A program made the position numbers and the translations under genes. A DNA stretch of 64,000 bases from Cordia subcordata. Taxonomy: Eukaryota; Streptophyta; Magnoliopsida; Boraginales; Cordiaceae. Below the pieces are notes generated by a model. It made no database searches. It saw only the letters and a program-made list of their open reading frames with translations, and was not told the DNA's origin. The stretch lies in contig JAPTOF010000006.1 of assembly GCA_028554755.1 (NCBI GenBank), forward strand, positions 15,065,001-15,129,000, in the 5' to 3' direction. Of the stretch, positions 21,749-33,439 are shown in pieces; position 1 is the first letter of the stretch; every line of letters starts with the position of its first letter.

Positions 21749-22250
21749 ACTGGAACTCCAAGAGGCAAAATGGAATTTGATCAGAGTGAGACTAAGCATC
21801 CTTACCGACTGGGCTTATTCAATATGGCTAACTGCTACGACATGCCCTGTGTATATCATATACTCATCCTGCTAGTTCCTCGACTTTGTGTCTATCTTTT
21901 TCCAGCTAACGCAATTCAAAAGAATGTGGTTGATGTCATCCACATTACTCGAATAATCCAGAGTCTCACTGGGAAGTGTAGTACCTCAATCAATCGAAAC
22001 CGTGAGTGTTACTTTTTATTGTTAATTCTCTTTCTCCTTCAGCGTTGAAGATGTTTAGACCGCAATGGATAGATGTACGATGAATGAGTTGCTGTATCAT
22101 TTTTCTTTTTCTTGTGGAAAGAAATCTTGCAGTCAATATTCGTCTAAAACCGCAATTGTTGTTCATAAGTAGTTTAGTGACCAAAAAAATCCTTTGCTGA
22201 TTTTTTAAATGCAAAGAGCTGATGTGAACCCAATGTTAATAAACATTTAT
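21749..22250 (+). other. 3' UTR of the NDPK gene
   Basis: The sequence downstream of the HDEL stop has no further open domain. AATAAACAT near 22238 is a plausible polyadenylation signal. ORFs called here (21770-22048 and others) show no family match. Confidence 0.45.
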
Positions 22251-23969
22251 GACTATCTTGTCTCTGTATGTTTTTATATGAGAATGAGTTTCTAACCTTG
22301 TATACTCATTAGATATTTGTCGTCTAAATGTCGTTGATTATTTAGATTTCTTTTTATTCGAACACGAGACCTCTAGTATGTAAGGTTTAGATGCGTACTA
22401 TTAGGATGACTCTTGGGGATTGAGCTATTGAAAAATTTGGAGCGGTACTTTTAGGAAAGGGGAAAAAATTTCTGATATAATGTAAAACAACTTCTAAAGG
22501 TCTTCTAGGGAAAGTTGTATTTGGAGTTTTTGATTTTTTGATTTCTTTTAACTTTGACTTTTACTTAAAAATTGTTTTAAAATAGGCGAAATAAGTTAGT
22601 TTCAATTTTAAACTTACAAAAAGTATTTTAAGTGTTTAAAAGGTGACCTAAACATAGCTTATGTCTCCAATTGTTGGTTTCTCAAATTTTCTTACTTTTT
22701 GGTCACTTTAAAGAAAGTCAAACAAAAATATTTAGTTAAGCACACTTTCATCCACACAGTAAAAGCACACACTGGAATATATTTATATTGAATGAAGTTA
22801 AATACTATCAAGTCAAACATAAGAGAATATTTCTAACTAATTTTCATTGTAATAATCAAATATAAAAGGAATAACACATTTTGTTACAAAATACTTTTCA
22901 TGACAAAATATTTTTTTTCAAAGAAATTATTTTTTGCGAAACAAGCGAAGCCTAATAGTTTAATTCTTTTTGTATATATTTTCTTGAGGAAAACGATAAA
23001 ATGCATAATATTTCACCAGAATTCATACAAAATACAAGTAGAACCATCAGAAACCATTATGTATAATTGAATACGGAACCAAATCATATACAATAGTATG
23101 CTAATTGTTTGACATGTCCAACTAGAGGCTTCCTCACCAATCAAATGGTATAAATTGACTCAAACATCGATATTGATATTCTAATTAAATGCATGCTACG
23201 CAATCTTATTGACAAAATACTTGGTCCCTATGCACTATTGTGTTATAGAAAATGTTAGAATATCAAAGAGACTTGTCACCATCTGGAAAATCAAGAAGTA
23301 AAGAGACAGTCAACTACATCTCTTTGGTAGACGTGTTGGTCTAAATACTATATAATGGAGGATTAATGTCACGACACGTAGCCTGTATCCACTCCAAAAC
23401 CTTGTTAATTAATTTCATATAGCAGAAAATTATTCGGTTATCATATTAGTTAACTAGCGTGATTGTATTATGTGTATAATAACGTTTTGATATAGTTATA
23501 ATTTTGGAAAAGACAAGTAGTTCTACGGCCTGAATTTGTGGAATATGAAATTGAGGCTTGAACCTCAAAACTTTTAACTAAAAGATTTGAATTTATAAAA
23601 GAGTAAAGTTTTACACATTGTTAACTAACAATGTTAAGTTGTTTTGCTTACATGACATTGTTTTTCTTTTAAATCTTAAGTGACATTTTATTTTTCAATT
23701 TTAAAACCTACGTGATATTCTTTTAAAATATTAGACAGAAATAATAATAAAAATCTTAAATTCAACAAAAATAAAGTTGCTGATATCTGTCATTCTACAT
23801 TTTTTTGTTAAATAAAAAAAGTCTATACATATTTGAAATTTGAAAATTTTAATTTAACTATGCCGTTTAACATTAAAATGAAAGATAAAATCACAATAAG
23901 CTAATAACTCATTTCATCGTGAATTTAACCAAAAAAAAATCTTTATATATATATATATTGTGTATGTGT

Positions 23970-24040
<71 letters not shown>

Positions 24041-24250
24041 ATATTTTAAGGAAAAAAGAACCCTGTTTTGCCCACATAAAAAAAATCATGTTTTGCGAAT
24101 AAGTTGGTAAAGAAAATTATAGCGTTTTGACTATTGATATAATACTAGTCTTATTTATATTTTCCTGACTTCTTTTCTCCAAGGGCAGGGGAGAAAAAAA
24201 GAAAAATGAAAGAGATGAAAAGAAATATCAATTAGAGAAAACAATTAATT
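22251..24250. other. AT-rich intergenic DNA
   Basis: No gene was seen. 22440-22720 contains weakly palindromic hAT-MITE-like DNA (AGTACTTTTAGGAAAG-type words), without definable ends. Confidence 0.3.
23944..24036. repeat. Compound (TA)n-(TG)n-(TA)n-(GA)n microsatellite
   Basis: Runs of TA, a TGTGTATGTGTGTGA bridge, a second TA run of ~17 units and ~14 GA units lie in series. Confidence 0.95.
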
Positions 24251-24270
24251 GACCCGATTGGCATAAAAAT

Positions 24271-24551
24271 GCAAAGACAAAACATATGAATATAGCAGTA
24301 TGAGCCACCACCAATGGCACTAAGAGAGACTAGTATACTTTCAAACTTTTTGTATCTAGTGATCCAACAGAAAAGTCTATTTATAGACCTCATACTTTGG
24401 TAATCAAAGAGGAGAACTAAAACTATTAAGGAAACAAATATATAGAGAAAACTAGCATAGTAAGGAGACTATTGCCATAAGAAAACAAACTTCATTATTG
24501 TATAAATCTATACTATTGCTTAATGTAGTACCATGACAAAAAGAATAACAA
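24271..24551 (-). mobile_element. LTR-like repeat, left copy
   Basis: This ~280-bp stretch matches 39866-40126 in the same orientation: AGTATGAGCCACCA, AGACCTCATAC, GAGGAGAACTA, AAGGAAAC, AACTTCATTAT and AAAGAATAAC. On the minus strand it has a TATA-like TCTATAAATAG. The two copies flank the whole 25-39.9 kb nest and may be the LTRs, or LTR parts, of a host copia element. Confidence 0.5.
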
Positions 24552-25170
24552 AATCAGACTTTTCTAAAGTGGTTGAAAGGAGGTGTCCAATGCAAGCTTA
24601 GTGGCAAAGAGATTCACTCTCCATCAAAACTAAATATGCTTCAACGATCTCCCTTAAATTCACGTGCCCAAATATAGACCTACTTAAGTTTGATAACTGA
24701 ATTATTAAGAACTCTTGGAACATTGGATGAATTGATGTTGAATCGAGCGAGATCAAAAAATTGATCAACAAAGTTGTGGTGGCTAATGTTCCGAAGCCAC
24801 GATGAGCAAGAAATGGGGACTACAGACTATATCAAGTGGTCCAAACAAACTAGAGAAATAGAGGCTCAAATAGTTGCCCTGAATTAGAATGTGAAGAAAC
24901 AAATACCACAGAGACAGAAGGTGTAAGAACCCTATAATATGGTCTAAGCCAGATTGTAAAGAAATAAAGACCAAAATAGTCTAAATTAGATTGTAGAGAA
25001 CCAAAAACCAAAATAGTCTAAATCAAATTACACAAAAAAATGATAAAGGCGGTGGACAATTCGTTGTCAAGGAAGATAAGTAACGAGATTGATAGTTGCA
25101 TTGATTGTGGTATAGTTGAGGTCATAGTAATATAGGCTAATAGGATGGTAGCTCTTATATCATATTGAGA
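24552..25170 (-). mobile_element. Copia internal fragment with degraded tRNA-Met-type primer site
   Basis: On the minus strand, just beside the gypsy LTR edge, the sequence reads TCAATATGATATAAGAGC TACC. This resembles the copia primer-binding context TGGTATCAGAGC. No intact gag frame follows. It suggests that an Athila-like element landed at the edge of, or in, an older copia element. Confidence 0.4.
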
Positions 25171-26812
25171 TGGTAGACATCGAAACCATTAAAAATATTT
25201 TCTAACTCTTACCTCGCAAATTTAATTTGTGCAAGTGGTGAGAAACGGTTGAACCCCTCAGAGATTAGTTGAATTGGGATATGCTTATTATGCCAAGTCA
25301 ATTAATCAAGTAAGCCGCAAGAGAGGGGAGGGATTTAACGCCAGAAAACGAAAATAAAACAAATCTAGACAGAGCACTAGATCACTGAGTATGGACATGC
25401 AATCTAGATAGATTCTATGAAAATTAAATTAATAGCAAAATAAAATCTAACTATGCAAATTTAATTCAAATCAAAGCTGGAAAATCAATATAGAAAGAGA
25501 AATCAATGGAATTTAAGTCTAGCCTTGGGTGTAATTCTAGTTTTGGTCTACAATCCTGATCTTAGATGCAATGATGACTTTCACCTATTTTGATAAATTA
25601 GTTATGGTCGTCGACACGTTTTAATAACCTAATATTTCTTTTCAGTGTTGATAATGGTTTAAACCTCCTACGATTTTTTTCCACTATCGCCTTATCTACT
25701 AGATGGTCTAACCCCTGGAAATACCCGTATGGTCTATCTAATGATAGTACTAGGGCTCTAGAAAGACTTGATTTTAGAAGTCACAGCAATCACTCAGTTA
25801 GATCACGTGTTTTCCAGGAAAACCTGGTTCACCACTTACTTAAATTAATTAGATCAAGAATCTAATTTCGCTATTTGGCAACCTATCATCAAGTAATTGA
25901 ATAACATCGTACAAATTAAACAATCACAAGACAATATTAATTCTTAAATTAGAAAGTACATAAATATCAAAACAAAAGTGGAAGGATAAAATCGATTAGA
26001 TCTCATGGAATTGAACAACCAAAATTTGGCTAGAATGAAGTTTAAAACTCCATGGACATGAAATAGGCACCAAAGAGAGAAAAATACCTGCTGAAAAATA
26101 TTTTGAATACCAACTAGATGGATATCTACGTAGTTTTCCTAGAGAATATATATAAAAAAATCTAACTAGGAGTTCCTTCCGTTAAGGAAACTCCTTAATG
26201 GCTAATAACAAAATAAATGGTAAATATCCATTAGTGCCATCCTTAACTAAATAAAAGTCTTCCATATTAATCTCCTTTCCTTTTTGAACTCAACAAAATA
26301 TCTTTGGTCATCAATCCTTTTCCAAATGCATCCCATCATTGATTTAATGGTGTGGACTGCTCCTATCCAATTTTGGGTTGAATCCCGTCTTAATAGGCTC
26401 GAGTTGGATGCTTCAAATGAGGCAAAATCATCCCAATTCGCAGATCTTGTTTGTTCTTCTTCGTCACAACGCTATCTAGATGGCAAAATTTGCCCACTGG
26501 ATGGGACGCTCTTTGTCCACAGTGCAAAATTCATCATCTGTCAGCCTCCTAGATGGGAAATTCTTCAATTTAGATGGTGCGCTCTATTTCCATACGAAAA
26601 TCTCTTGCATTCTCAGCCACAGGCGTGGGCATGGCTAAGGTGGTGGCATCCATTTTCTCTCCAAAATGTCCCAAATCAATTACTTTTGCTTCCTTCTCCC
26701 TTTTAGGACCAAAAAACATTAAAATGCACAAAATATGTCTATTTAGGGAGCATCAATACTAAAGATTAGCCATGAAAACAGTATGAATCTAACACATAAT
26801 TGGGACTTATCA
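25171..26812 (-). repeat. 3' LTR of the Athila-like gypsy element
   Basis: This copy starts TGGTAGACATCGAAACC and ends GGGACTTATCA on plus. Read on minus it begins TGATAAGTCCC directly after a polypurine tract (GTATGGGGGAATT, minus strand, just right of 26812). It matches 33440-33520 plus 35431-37013 along its length, and the solo LTR at 52631-53873. Length is 1642 bp. The ORFs called inside (26284-26706, +) are LTR sequence. Confidence 0.85.
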
Positions 26813-29800
26813 AATTCCCCCATACTTAGATCATGCTTACCCTCAGGCATGAAATCAGTTAAGAACATGCAAGATTGGCCAAACGTATTGTTTTGCAATG
26901 TTAGATGTCAACTTTTTAGAACCTGAGAACATGTATAAGCACAAATAAATTGCAATTGCCTCTATAGTACCAAACCAAGTTTACTCTCTTTCTTTTCAAA
27001 ACACATACAATAGCTTGTTCTATGGCACACAAACTGCAAATAACATTTTAAGAACATGCAGTACTAAGTCTTAACTTCACAAATTTTCCAACAAACTTGA
27101 GCACATATAAAATATCCTATTTTCCAAGCTCAATTCACCATTTAAGCACAGAATAACTTCCTTTGAACTCCAACTTCTCAACACAATTCAATCATCAAAT
27201 TCTAGCTCAAGCATGTTGCATAAAAACAATTCAAAAACCACTTTCAAATCATAGAAGCAAAGGTACTTTTCTTTTCTAACCATCCTGCAATGCTTCATCT
27301 TTCAACCACAAAAATGCATCTACCTTTCAAGATATCTATAGTAACTCCAAATGACAAAACTCAATTCATGTACAAATTTCTACAAAAGCCAATTCTCTTA
27401 TCAAAAGAATTTCCCAAAAACAAGAACTTTTGCAACAAAAACATAACCTTTTAAATTCATGGCCCTAGTTATGGTTCACCAAAAGTTTCACCAAGCTTAA
27501 AAAACAACCCAACCTCCTCACAATGCAAACATAGGCACACAATCCTTAAAAAATCTCTCTACTACAACTCATAGAGACTTGAAAAGGAAAACAAAAAGTA
27601 AGCCGGTATCTAGCAAGACAAAACAAGTACCACAACATCTATAAGCCACCTCGATGGAACCTAAACGCTATGTAAATGAACTTTGCACCAATTTAAGCAC
27701 ACACAAAATTATAGCCAAAGTATGATGAATATTTACAGAATCCCTGTGAATAGGATCAAACCTTATTCCATGGTATTTACATGAGGTTCCTCATTTAGAA
27801 AGTTCCCGAGACTGCTTAGTTGGTCCATGATTTATGTTTCATCTTTGGTTTCCCTTTCGTTTGTTTCGAGAAATGTACTGATCAATTATGATTCTTTCTT
27901 TTTCTCTTGATTCATAGGTATAATCGGACCTGCTTTTTTCATATCTCTCGTTATTTGGGACCCTATTCACCTCTTTGAAGTTCTATTGAATCGAAAAATA
28001 AGTTTGATTGTCTATCTTTTTGATCCAATGAATATAAGTGATATCAAAAGCACTTGCCTTGATGTGAAATTTTCCTAGAAAAAAAAATAGTTCATGCCTA
28101 GTCTCAAGCTATCGATAGAGTTGGATCATTTCAACTGCTTTCAATTACTTTGCAAACATTTCATTAATTTCATAGATTGCTAGAATGTCACTTAACCTTT
28201 TGACGTGATGACAAACATTTATGATGAATGCCCCTGGTTACTTAGTTGGTCACAGTTCTAAGTGACTACTAGCCCTACTCATGGTCTCTTTTTGGCTGAC
28301 CGACAGAGTGAGAGACTCTTTTTTTTTTATTTTTTTTCCATTTTTTGGTACCTTTTTTAAAATAATTTGAATAATAACATTCAGCACATTTTTGCAAGAA
28401 TGACCTTAACTCCGGCATACCTTTTCCAAGGCACTCACTTTTTACATTGACCACAAAAAATAAATCAAGGCAAGCACCCATCAAACTCAAATTAGGCATT
28501 GGCTTCCAATTTAAGTACATGCAAATTTTAAGCCTAAGTTATGAATTAAGCAAGGTTCAAGCATGGTGTGTTCAAAGCAACTATCAAAGGCAGCTAAATA
28601 CTATAGGGATTGATTTATCGTTTGCACCAATTGACAGTAGCAACCAAATCAAGCTTCCTGAGCACGGGAATCATGCTTTTTCCAAGAGAGGTGCCAAGTT
28701 TATAAGGAAGGAAGTTGAATATAAGAAAAGAGATTTGACAAAAAGGACTTTAGTAAATAAAGATTTACTAAGTTGACTCACAAGAAACTTGAAAACATGC
28801 AATCAAAGACACTAAAAGACTCTAAGAATTTTGAAAAAGACCAATTTTTACAAAGTATTTCACAATAGACCAATTTTTACAAAGTATTTCATAATTTCTT
28901 TGTTATTTTTCTGTTTTTCTATTTTTTTAATAAAGCCTGAAGAAATACTAAAAAAATATGTATTCACAGGACTTAAATCGCAATATTAAAACACAATTAA
29001 ACACAAAATATTAAGGTGAAGCATTCTTTCCCCACACTTAGAATGCACATTGGCCTCAATGTGAAAGAAAAACAAAGGAGATAAAAAAAATAAAATAACA
29101 AAAGAACAAAGCAAAGAAAAAGAAAACTGAGAGGATTTCCCTTAAGTAAGGTGAATGAGGTTATGGAACTGGTTACTAATCATTGGAATAGGGGCCATGT
29201 AACCCAATGCTCGATGCGGTCGATCAATTGTGCACAAAACATGTTCTATGCGTGTCTCATGGTATGCTAGTTGTGTTCGTATCTGTACAACAAAAAAACA
29301 ACACCTTTCTCATCTTTTGGATTAAATTCAAGTCATGCAGCCAATTCAACTTACATCTAAAAAATTATCAAGAAGCTATGCAAGTATTCATCATAGGCTT
29401 TATTTATCTAAACCCAATATTTTATAGGTCAACAGAACACCCAGATATCCTAAAACTAATTAGCCTGGTATGTTAAATGCGTATGCATGTTAATCATGCC
29501 TAATCATTGCATAAAATTCTCAACAAAACTCATAATCAATATGAAATACAATCCTCAAGTAAGAAATCCAACCAAAATTATCACCAAATTCATCACCCAC
29601 ATTCTTGAAACACAAAATTTCCAAAATCTTAGCATGTAAAATTTTCAAGAATTAAAAAACACGACAAGATTCAGAATACCTTGTTTATTGCATCAAATCT
29701 GATAAATAAAGTGAAATACTTCATTAAAAATTAGTTTCGGAGCACGTAAGATTGGGCACCTTGAACCTGGGACCTACCACACCAAGGAACAACACGAACG

Positions 29801-29820
29801 AGTTTAGTAATCAAGGTGGA
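26813..29820 (-). other. Non-coding 3' region of the Athila-like element
   Basis: About 3 kb lies between the 3' LTR polypurine tract and the proline-rich ORF. No domain was recognised in any frame. Athila-type elements often carry a long region or an env-like ORF here. ORFs on plus (28447-28776, 29207-29476) look spurious. Confidence 0.4.
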
Positions 29821-29821
29821 G

Positions 29822-30232
29822 TCATCGATGCACGCCAGCACCACTAGTTAGTCGGCGAGGGTGATGGCTTCGCATGGGTGGAGTCGTGGTTTTATGTGCG
29901 TTATGGGTAGGGGGTCGGGTATGGCTATTTTGGGTAGGGAAGGGGTGTCGTAAGGTGATAGGAAGGGGTGGGGCCTCTGGAAGGTGCATGGCTAGTGTGC
30001 TAGGGGCAGTGGTGGTGCGGTCATACGGTGGGGGTAGTGGGTCGGATTTAGATCTTGTTCTTTTGGCTATTGGTGGAACATATGGTGTTTTCTTGGCTTG
30101 TCTCTTCTTTCCTATATGTTTTTGTGAGGTGGGTAAAGAAGATTTGTGGTGATTATGAAGGTTTTCGATGGTGGTTATGGAGGTGAGTATGTTGGTCTTG
30201 GAGAGGAAGAAGAAGATGGAGCATGTTTGCAA
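29822..30232 (-). CDS. Proline/threonine-rich ORF inside the retroelement
   Basis: A 136-residue open frame on the element's coding strand has a basic stretch (KKRQAKK), an AKRTRSKSDPLPPP segment, and then a Pro/Thr/His-rich C-terminus. It lies 3' of the integrase remnant, where Athila-type elements may keep an additional (env-like) ORF. I see no signal peptide or membrane segment and do not recognise a family. It could be a degraded ORF start or chance. Confidence 0.3.
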   Translation of the reverse strand: MQTCSIFFFLSKTNILTSITTIENLHNHHKSSLPTSQKHIGKKRQAKKTPYVPPIAKRTRSKSDPLPPPYDRTTTAPSTLAMHLPEAPPLPITLRHPFPTQNSHTRPPTHNAHKTTTPPMRSHHPRRLTSGAGVHR

Positions 30233-30589
30233 ATAAATGGAAGTTAAGGTTTATATCATAGAAACTTTATTTTTAAAACAACCCCAATGCATATATGTGC
30301 CCACATTTAAGTATCCAGTGCCCAAACTTTTTAGAAAACTCCATAAAAATGCAACAATTTTCCAAAGCATTTCCCTCATGTCAACATCAAAATCCACGTA
30401 AAACCTAATCAGACCAAAGATAGGGTTCTCAAGGAAGAAGAAAACCAAAAATAAATGAAAATTTCTAAAAATTGAAAATCAAATAAAACACTCTAGAAAG
30501 CTTAAAATTAAAATCTTCAAGCATGTGGGTTGCCTCCTATCAGTGCCTTTGTTTAATGTCATTGGCTCAGCGTAGTCAATTCATCTATG

Positions 30590-30890
30590 CTTTATCCAGA
30601 GGCTTCTCTGGCACAATTTTTCATAGACAGGCTTCAAACGATGTCCATTAACTTTTATAACTTTGTCATTGCTCAAGCTCTTCACTTCAATTGCACCACA
30701 AGAAAATAGTTTAGTAATAATAAAAGGATCTACCTATCTAGTCCATGGATCATCGAGAAATAATTTAAGACTAGAGTGATGATATAAAACTTTTTATCGA
30801 ACTAAAAATTGTTTTCCGTCAATAACTTTTTCGTGCAAGCTCTCTTCTTTTCTTAGATTTTATGCAAGCTCTCTTCTTTTCTTAGATTTT
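30590..30890 (-). pseudogene. Integrase C-terminal (GPY/F-like) remnant
   Basis: Minus-strand translation gives fragments in the order expected for a gypsy integrase tail: KQFLV.KVL, SLKLFLDDPW, VDPFIITKLF, GAIEVKSLSNDKVIKVNG and HRLKPVYE. Stops interrupt it. A ~27-bp direct repeat (GCAAGCTCTCTTCTTTTCTTAGATTTT) at 30835-30889 disturbs its start. The catalytic core is absent. Confidence 0.7.
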
Positions 30891-31178
30891 TACTTTCTTA
30901 TGAGCATTATCTTTCTTCTTCTTTAACCATAGGGTTGTAACTTCCTATGGGCATCCTTCTTGTCTATCATAGGTGGATTTGATCTGCTTTGAATTTCTCC
31001 CATTGGCTTTTTTGATACCCCTGCATGGTAATTGGTTCCTGTAAGTTAGTGCTACCTGCAAAAGTCTTCTTAGATTCTTTTAGCTTTTCAAAAGAGAGAC
31101 TTTAACAAGAAGTAACACTTAGCTTATTATCATCAACTATTTCTAAAGCAAAAACACAAGACACCTCACTAGGATTTT

Positions 31179-31730
31179 TCATGTCATTATCAACACAAAT
31201 TTAACAATTTCTCCATCAAACTCTATCGTGAGAATACTTTCATACACATCAATTTTAGTCCTACTTGTATTAAGGAATGAGCTTCCTAGCATAATTTCAT
31301 AAGATTTGGAAGATGAATCTTCCTCTATATCAAGCACATAAAAATCAATAGGAAACACTAAACCATTGACTTCAACTACGACATTCTCTAAGACACCTTC
31401 GGCGTAAATTATGGACCTATCAACTAGTTGAAGGATTACACTAGTTTCTTTTATAGGTCCAGCATTTAGAGAAGAATAGATAGGTTTAGGCATGACATTT
31501 ATGGATGCCCCAAAATCACACATAACCTTTTTTTTTTTTTTAATCTTTATAGTGCCTATTTTGCAAGAGATAGCAAACATACCTTGGTCTTTGCACTTTG
31601 GAGGCAACTCTTTTTTAAGCACAACAAAGACATTCTCCCCAACACTTATATTCTCATTACTAATAAGTTTCTTCTTATTCATGCACAACTCTTTAAGAAT
31701 TTTTTCATAGCGAGGTACTGGCTTAATCAC
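31179..31730 (-). pseudogene. Retroelement aspartic protease region
   Basis: The 183-residue open frame has the retropepsin-like pattern of Athila-group elements: the active-site region CDFGASINVMP (usually DLGAS), then GVLENVVVEVNGLVFPIDFY, IMLGSSFLNTSRTKIDV and LTIEFDGEIVKF. It would cleave the Gag-Pol polyprotein. The frame stays open over this domain, but it is cut off from gag by stops and is followed by a deletion of pol. Confidence 0.75.
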
Positions 31731-32199
31731 ATCAAGTAAAGGAATATTTACCTCAATTTTGCGAAAAATCTCAAGAATCTCTTTCTCTTCTTTCTCCTTC
31801 TTGAGGTTGCAAATCTTTTGGGAAAAAGAGGCTTTACCACCAACTTTGTACCATTTTTAGGCTCAGATTCTCTTCTGTCCACCTTTATTTCATCATTTAT
31901 CACAACCCCTTTTTCGTTTTCTTCCTCTATTCTATATGCTGTCAGCTAGGCATGCCCACGCCTAGTCTGGTAGTGGCTATCCAGTAGCTCTTTTTCACTT
32001 CTCAAGGTGATTGCACATGCATTCTCCTTCGCATTAACAATCATTTGAGAAGGTAATTTACCGTTGGACTCTAACCCACCCACGGATGTTGCCAATCGGC
32101 TCATTTGGTTATCTAAATTCTTTATGTTTGTCCTTGTTTCCTATTGAAATTATTGCACATTAATTGTGAGGGATTTAACAATTTCTTCTAGAAGCGTAC

Positions 32200-32628
32200 C
32201 TAAATTTGAGAATGTGGGCTGTAGTGGTGAGGTTGGTCGTGGCTGAAAGTGTTAAGATTTGGCAGATCAAAATTTTGTGGCCTTGCTTCATAGCTTAAGT
32301 TTAGGTGATCCATCCAACTTGGGTTGTAAGTATGTGAATATGGATCATACGTCCTTTGTGGTTGATTAGGAAATCCTCCAATGGTGTTAGGATGTTGTGG
32401 ATTCTCCTCTTGGAGCATGAGACACATATCAATTAGATGTCTCACCATAGTACAAATTCCACAAACTTTAGGTGTAGAAACGCTATCACCTGCAACCAAA
32501 CTTTGACCAAGTGAAGTTAATTGAGTGATTTTAGAATCAAGAGAAGAAACACTTATGTCATTAGCTTTTCTCGGAAGCTCTTGCTTATTCCTGAATTGTT
32601 GTGAATTGGCAGCCATGATGGAAATCAA
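32200..32628 (-). pseudogene. Gag C-terminal region with degraded zinc knuckle
   Basis: The minus-strand frame includes a CGIC...H...C segment, a weak CCHC-like knuckle, then Gln/Pro/Tyr-rich sequence (NPSWMDHLNLSYE) common after the knuckle in Athila-group Gag proteins. Frameshifts separate it from the N-terminal Gag pieces. Confidence 0.65.
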
Positions 32629-33003
32629 ATCCGTAGCCTTTCAAGGTGTTTTATTCACGATTGCTTCTCTGTTAGTGGCGTCCATCATCTTTCTTTCCAC
32701 GAAAAGCAAGCCTTCATAAAAATATTGAATAAGAGATTGTTCAGTTATGCCATGCCGAGGACAGCTTGCGTATAATCTCTTAAGTCTTTCCTAATATTCA
32801 TAAAGAGATTTGACATCTCTTTGTTTGATGGTGCAAATTTCTCTTCTAATCGCAGTGGCTCTAGAAGCTGGGAAAAATTTATCTAGTAAAGCTCTTATTA
32901 TCTCGCCCTAAGTAGTTATGGAACCATGGAAAGTAGAATAACTACTCTTTTGCAATATCTGCCAAAGAGAAAGAGAAAGTTCTCAACTTAATTTGGTTCT
33001 TTG

Positions 33004-33396
33004 TTAACCACTGGGCCGTATTGTTGAACAAACTATATGAAACTCCTTGAGATGTTTATAGAGATCTTCATTCTCTAATCCACAGAAAGAGGACAAAAGG
33101 TAAAGCAAGCCCGATTTCAATTCAAAATTGACATTAAGCTTCAAATAGGTTATGCAAACAGGATGTTGATTTAACAGGGCTGTAGCCAACTCGTGCAAAG
33201 TTCTATCCATCCTTTACGGCCATCTTTTTTTGTTTTCAGAATCGCTTGATGTTTTGGGTTGCACTTGTCCGGTTTCGGTTTGTTTTTGTAGTTGTTTCCA
33301 TGACCTTGCTTCTTTCTTCAAGTTCTTTATGGCCTTTTCTATCTTGGGATCGAATTGCAAGTCACTTGTGTGATTGAACTTGGTTATAAATAACAA
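33004..33396 (-). pseudogene. Gag N-terminal remnant
   Basis: Two adjacent minus-strand frames (33396-33214 and 33210-33004) carry FDPKIEKAIKNLKKEAR and then NFELKSGLLYLL..FCGL with KHLKEFHIVCSTIRPSG. This is the conserved Gag segment of Athila-like plant gypsy elements. A stop separates the two pieces. The first begins just inside the primer-binding site. Confidence 0.75.
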
Positions 33397-33409
33397 ATAA
33401 AATTAGCAA

Positions 33410-33439
33410 CAATCCTCGGCAACAGTGCCAAAATTTTCA
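33410..33439 (-). other. Primer-binding site of the Athila-like element
   Basis: Minus strand: TGAAAATTT then TGGCACTGTTGCCGAGG, immediately inside the 5' LTR edge (LTR ends ...CGATGCCCA). Plant tRNA-Asp(GTC) 3' ends are complementary to TGGCGCCGTTGCCGGGG; this site differs at a few positions. Confidence 0.75.

Noticed and set aside
24783..24974. Minus ORF of 63 residues in the copia fragment
   Set aside because: Hydrophobic chance frame; no gag or pol motif.
26284..26706. 140-residue plus ORF
   Set aside because: Inside an LTR and on the strand opposite to the element's genes; not preserved in the other LTR.
27780..28080. Segment that looked like organelle DNA
   Set aside because: No recognisable organelle gene; composition like the rest of the element.
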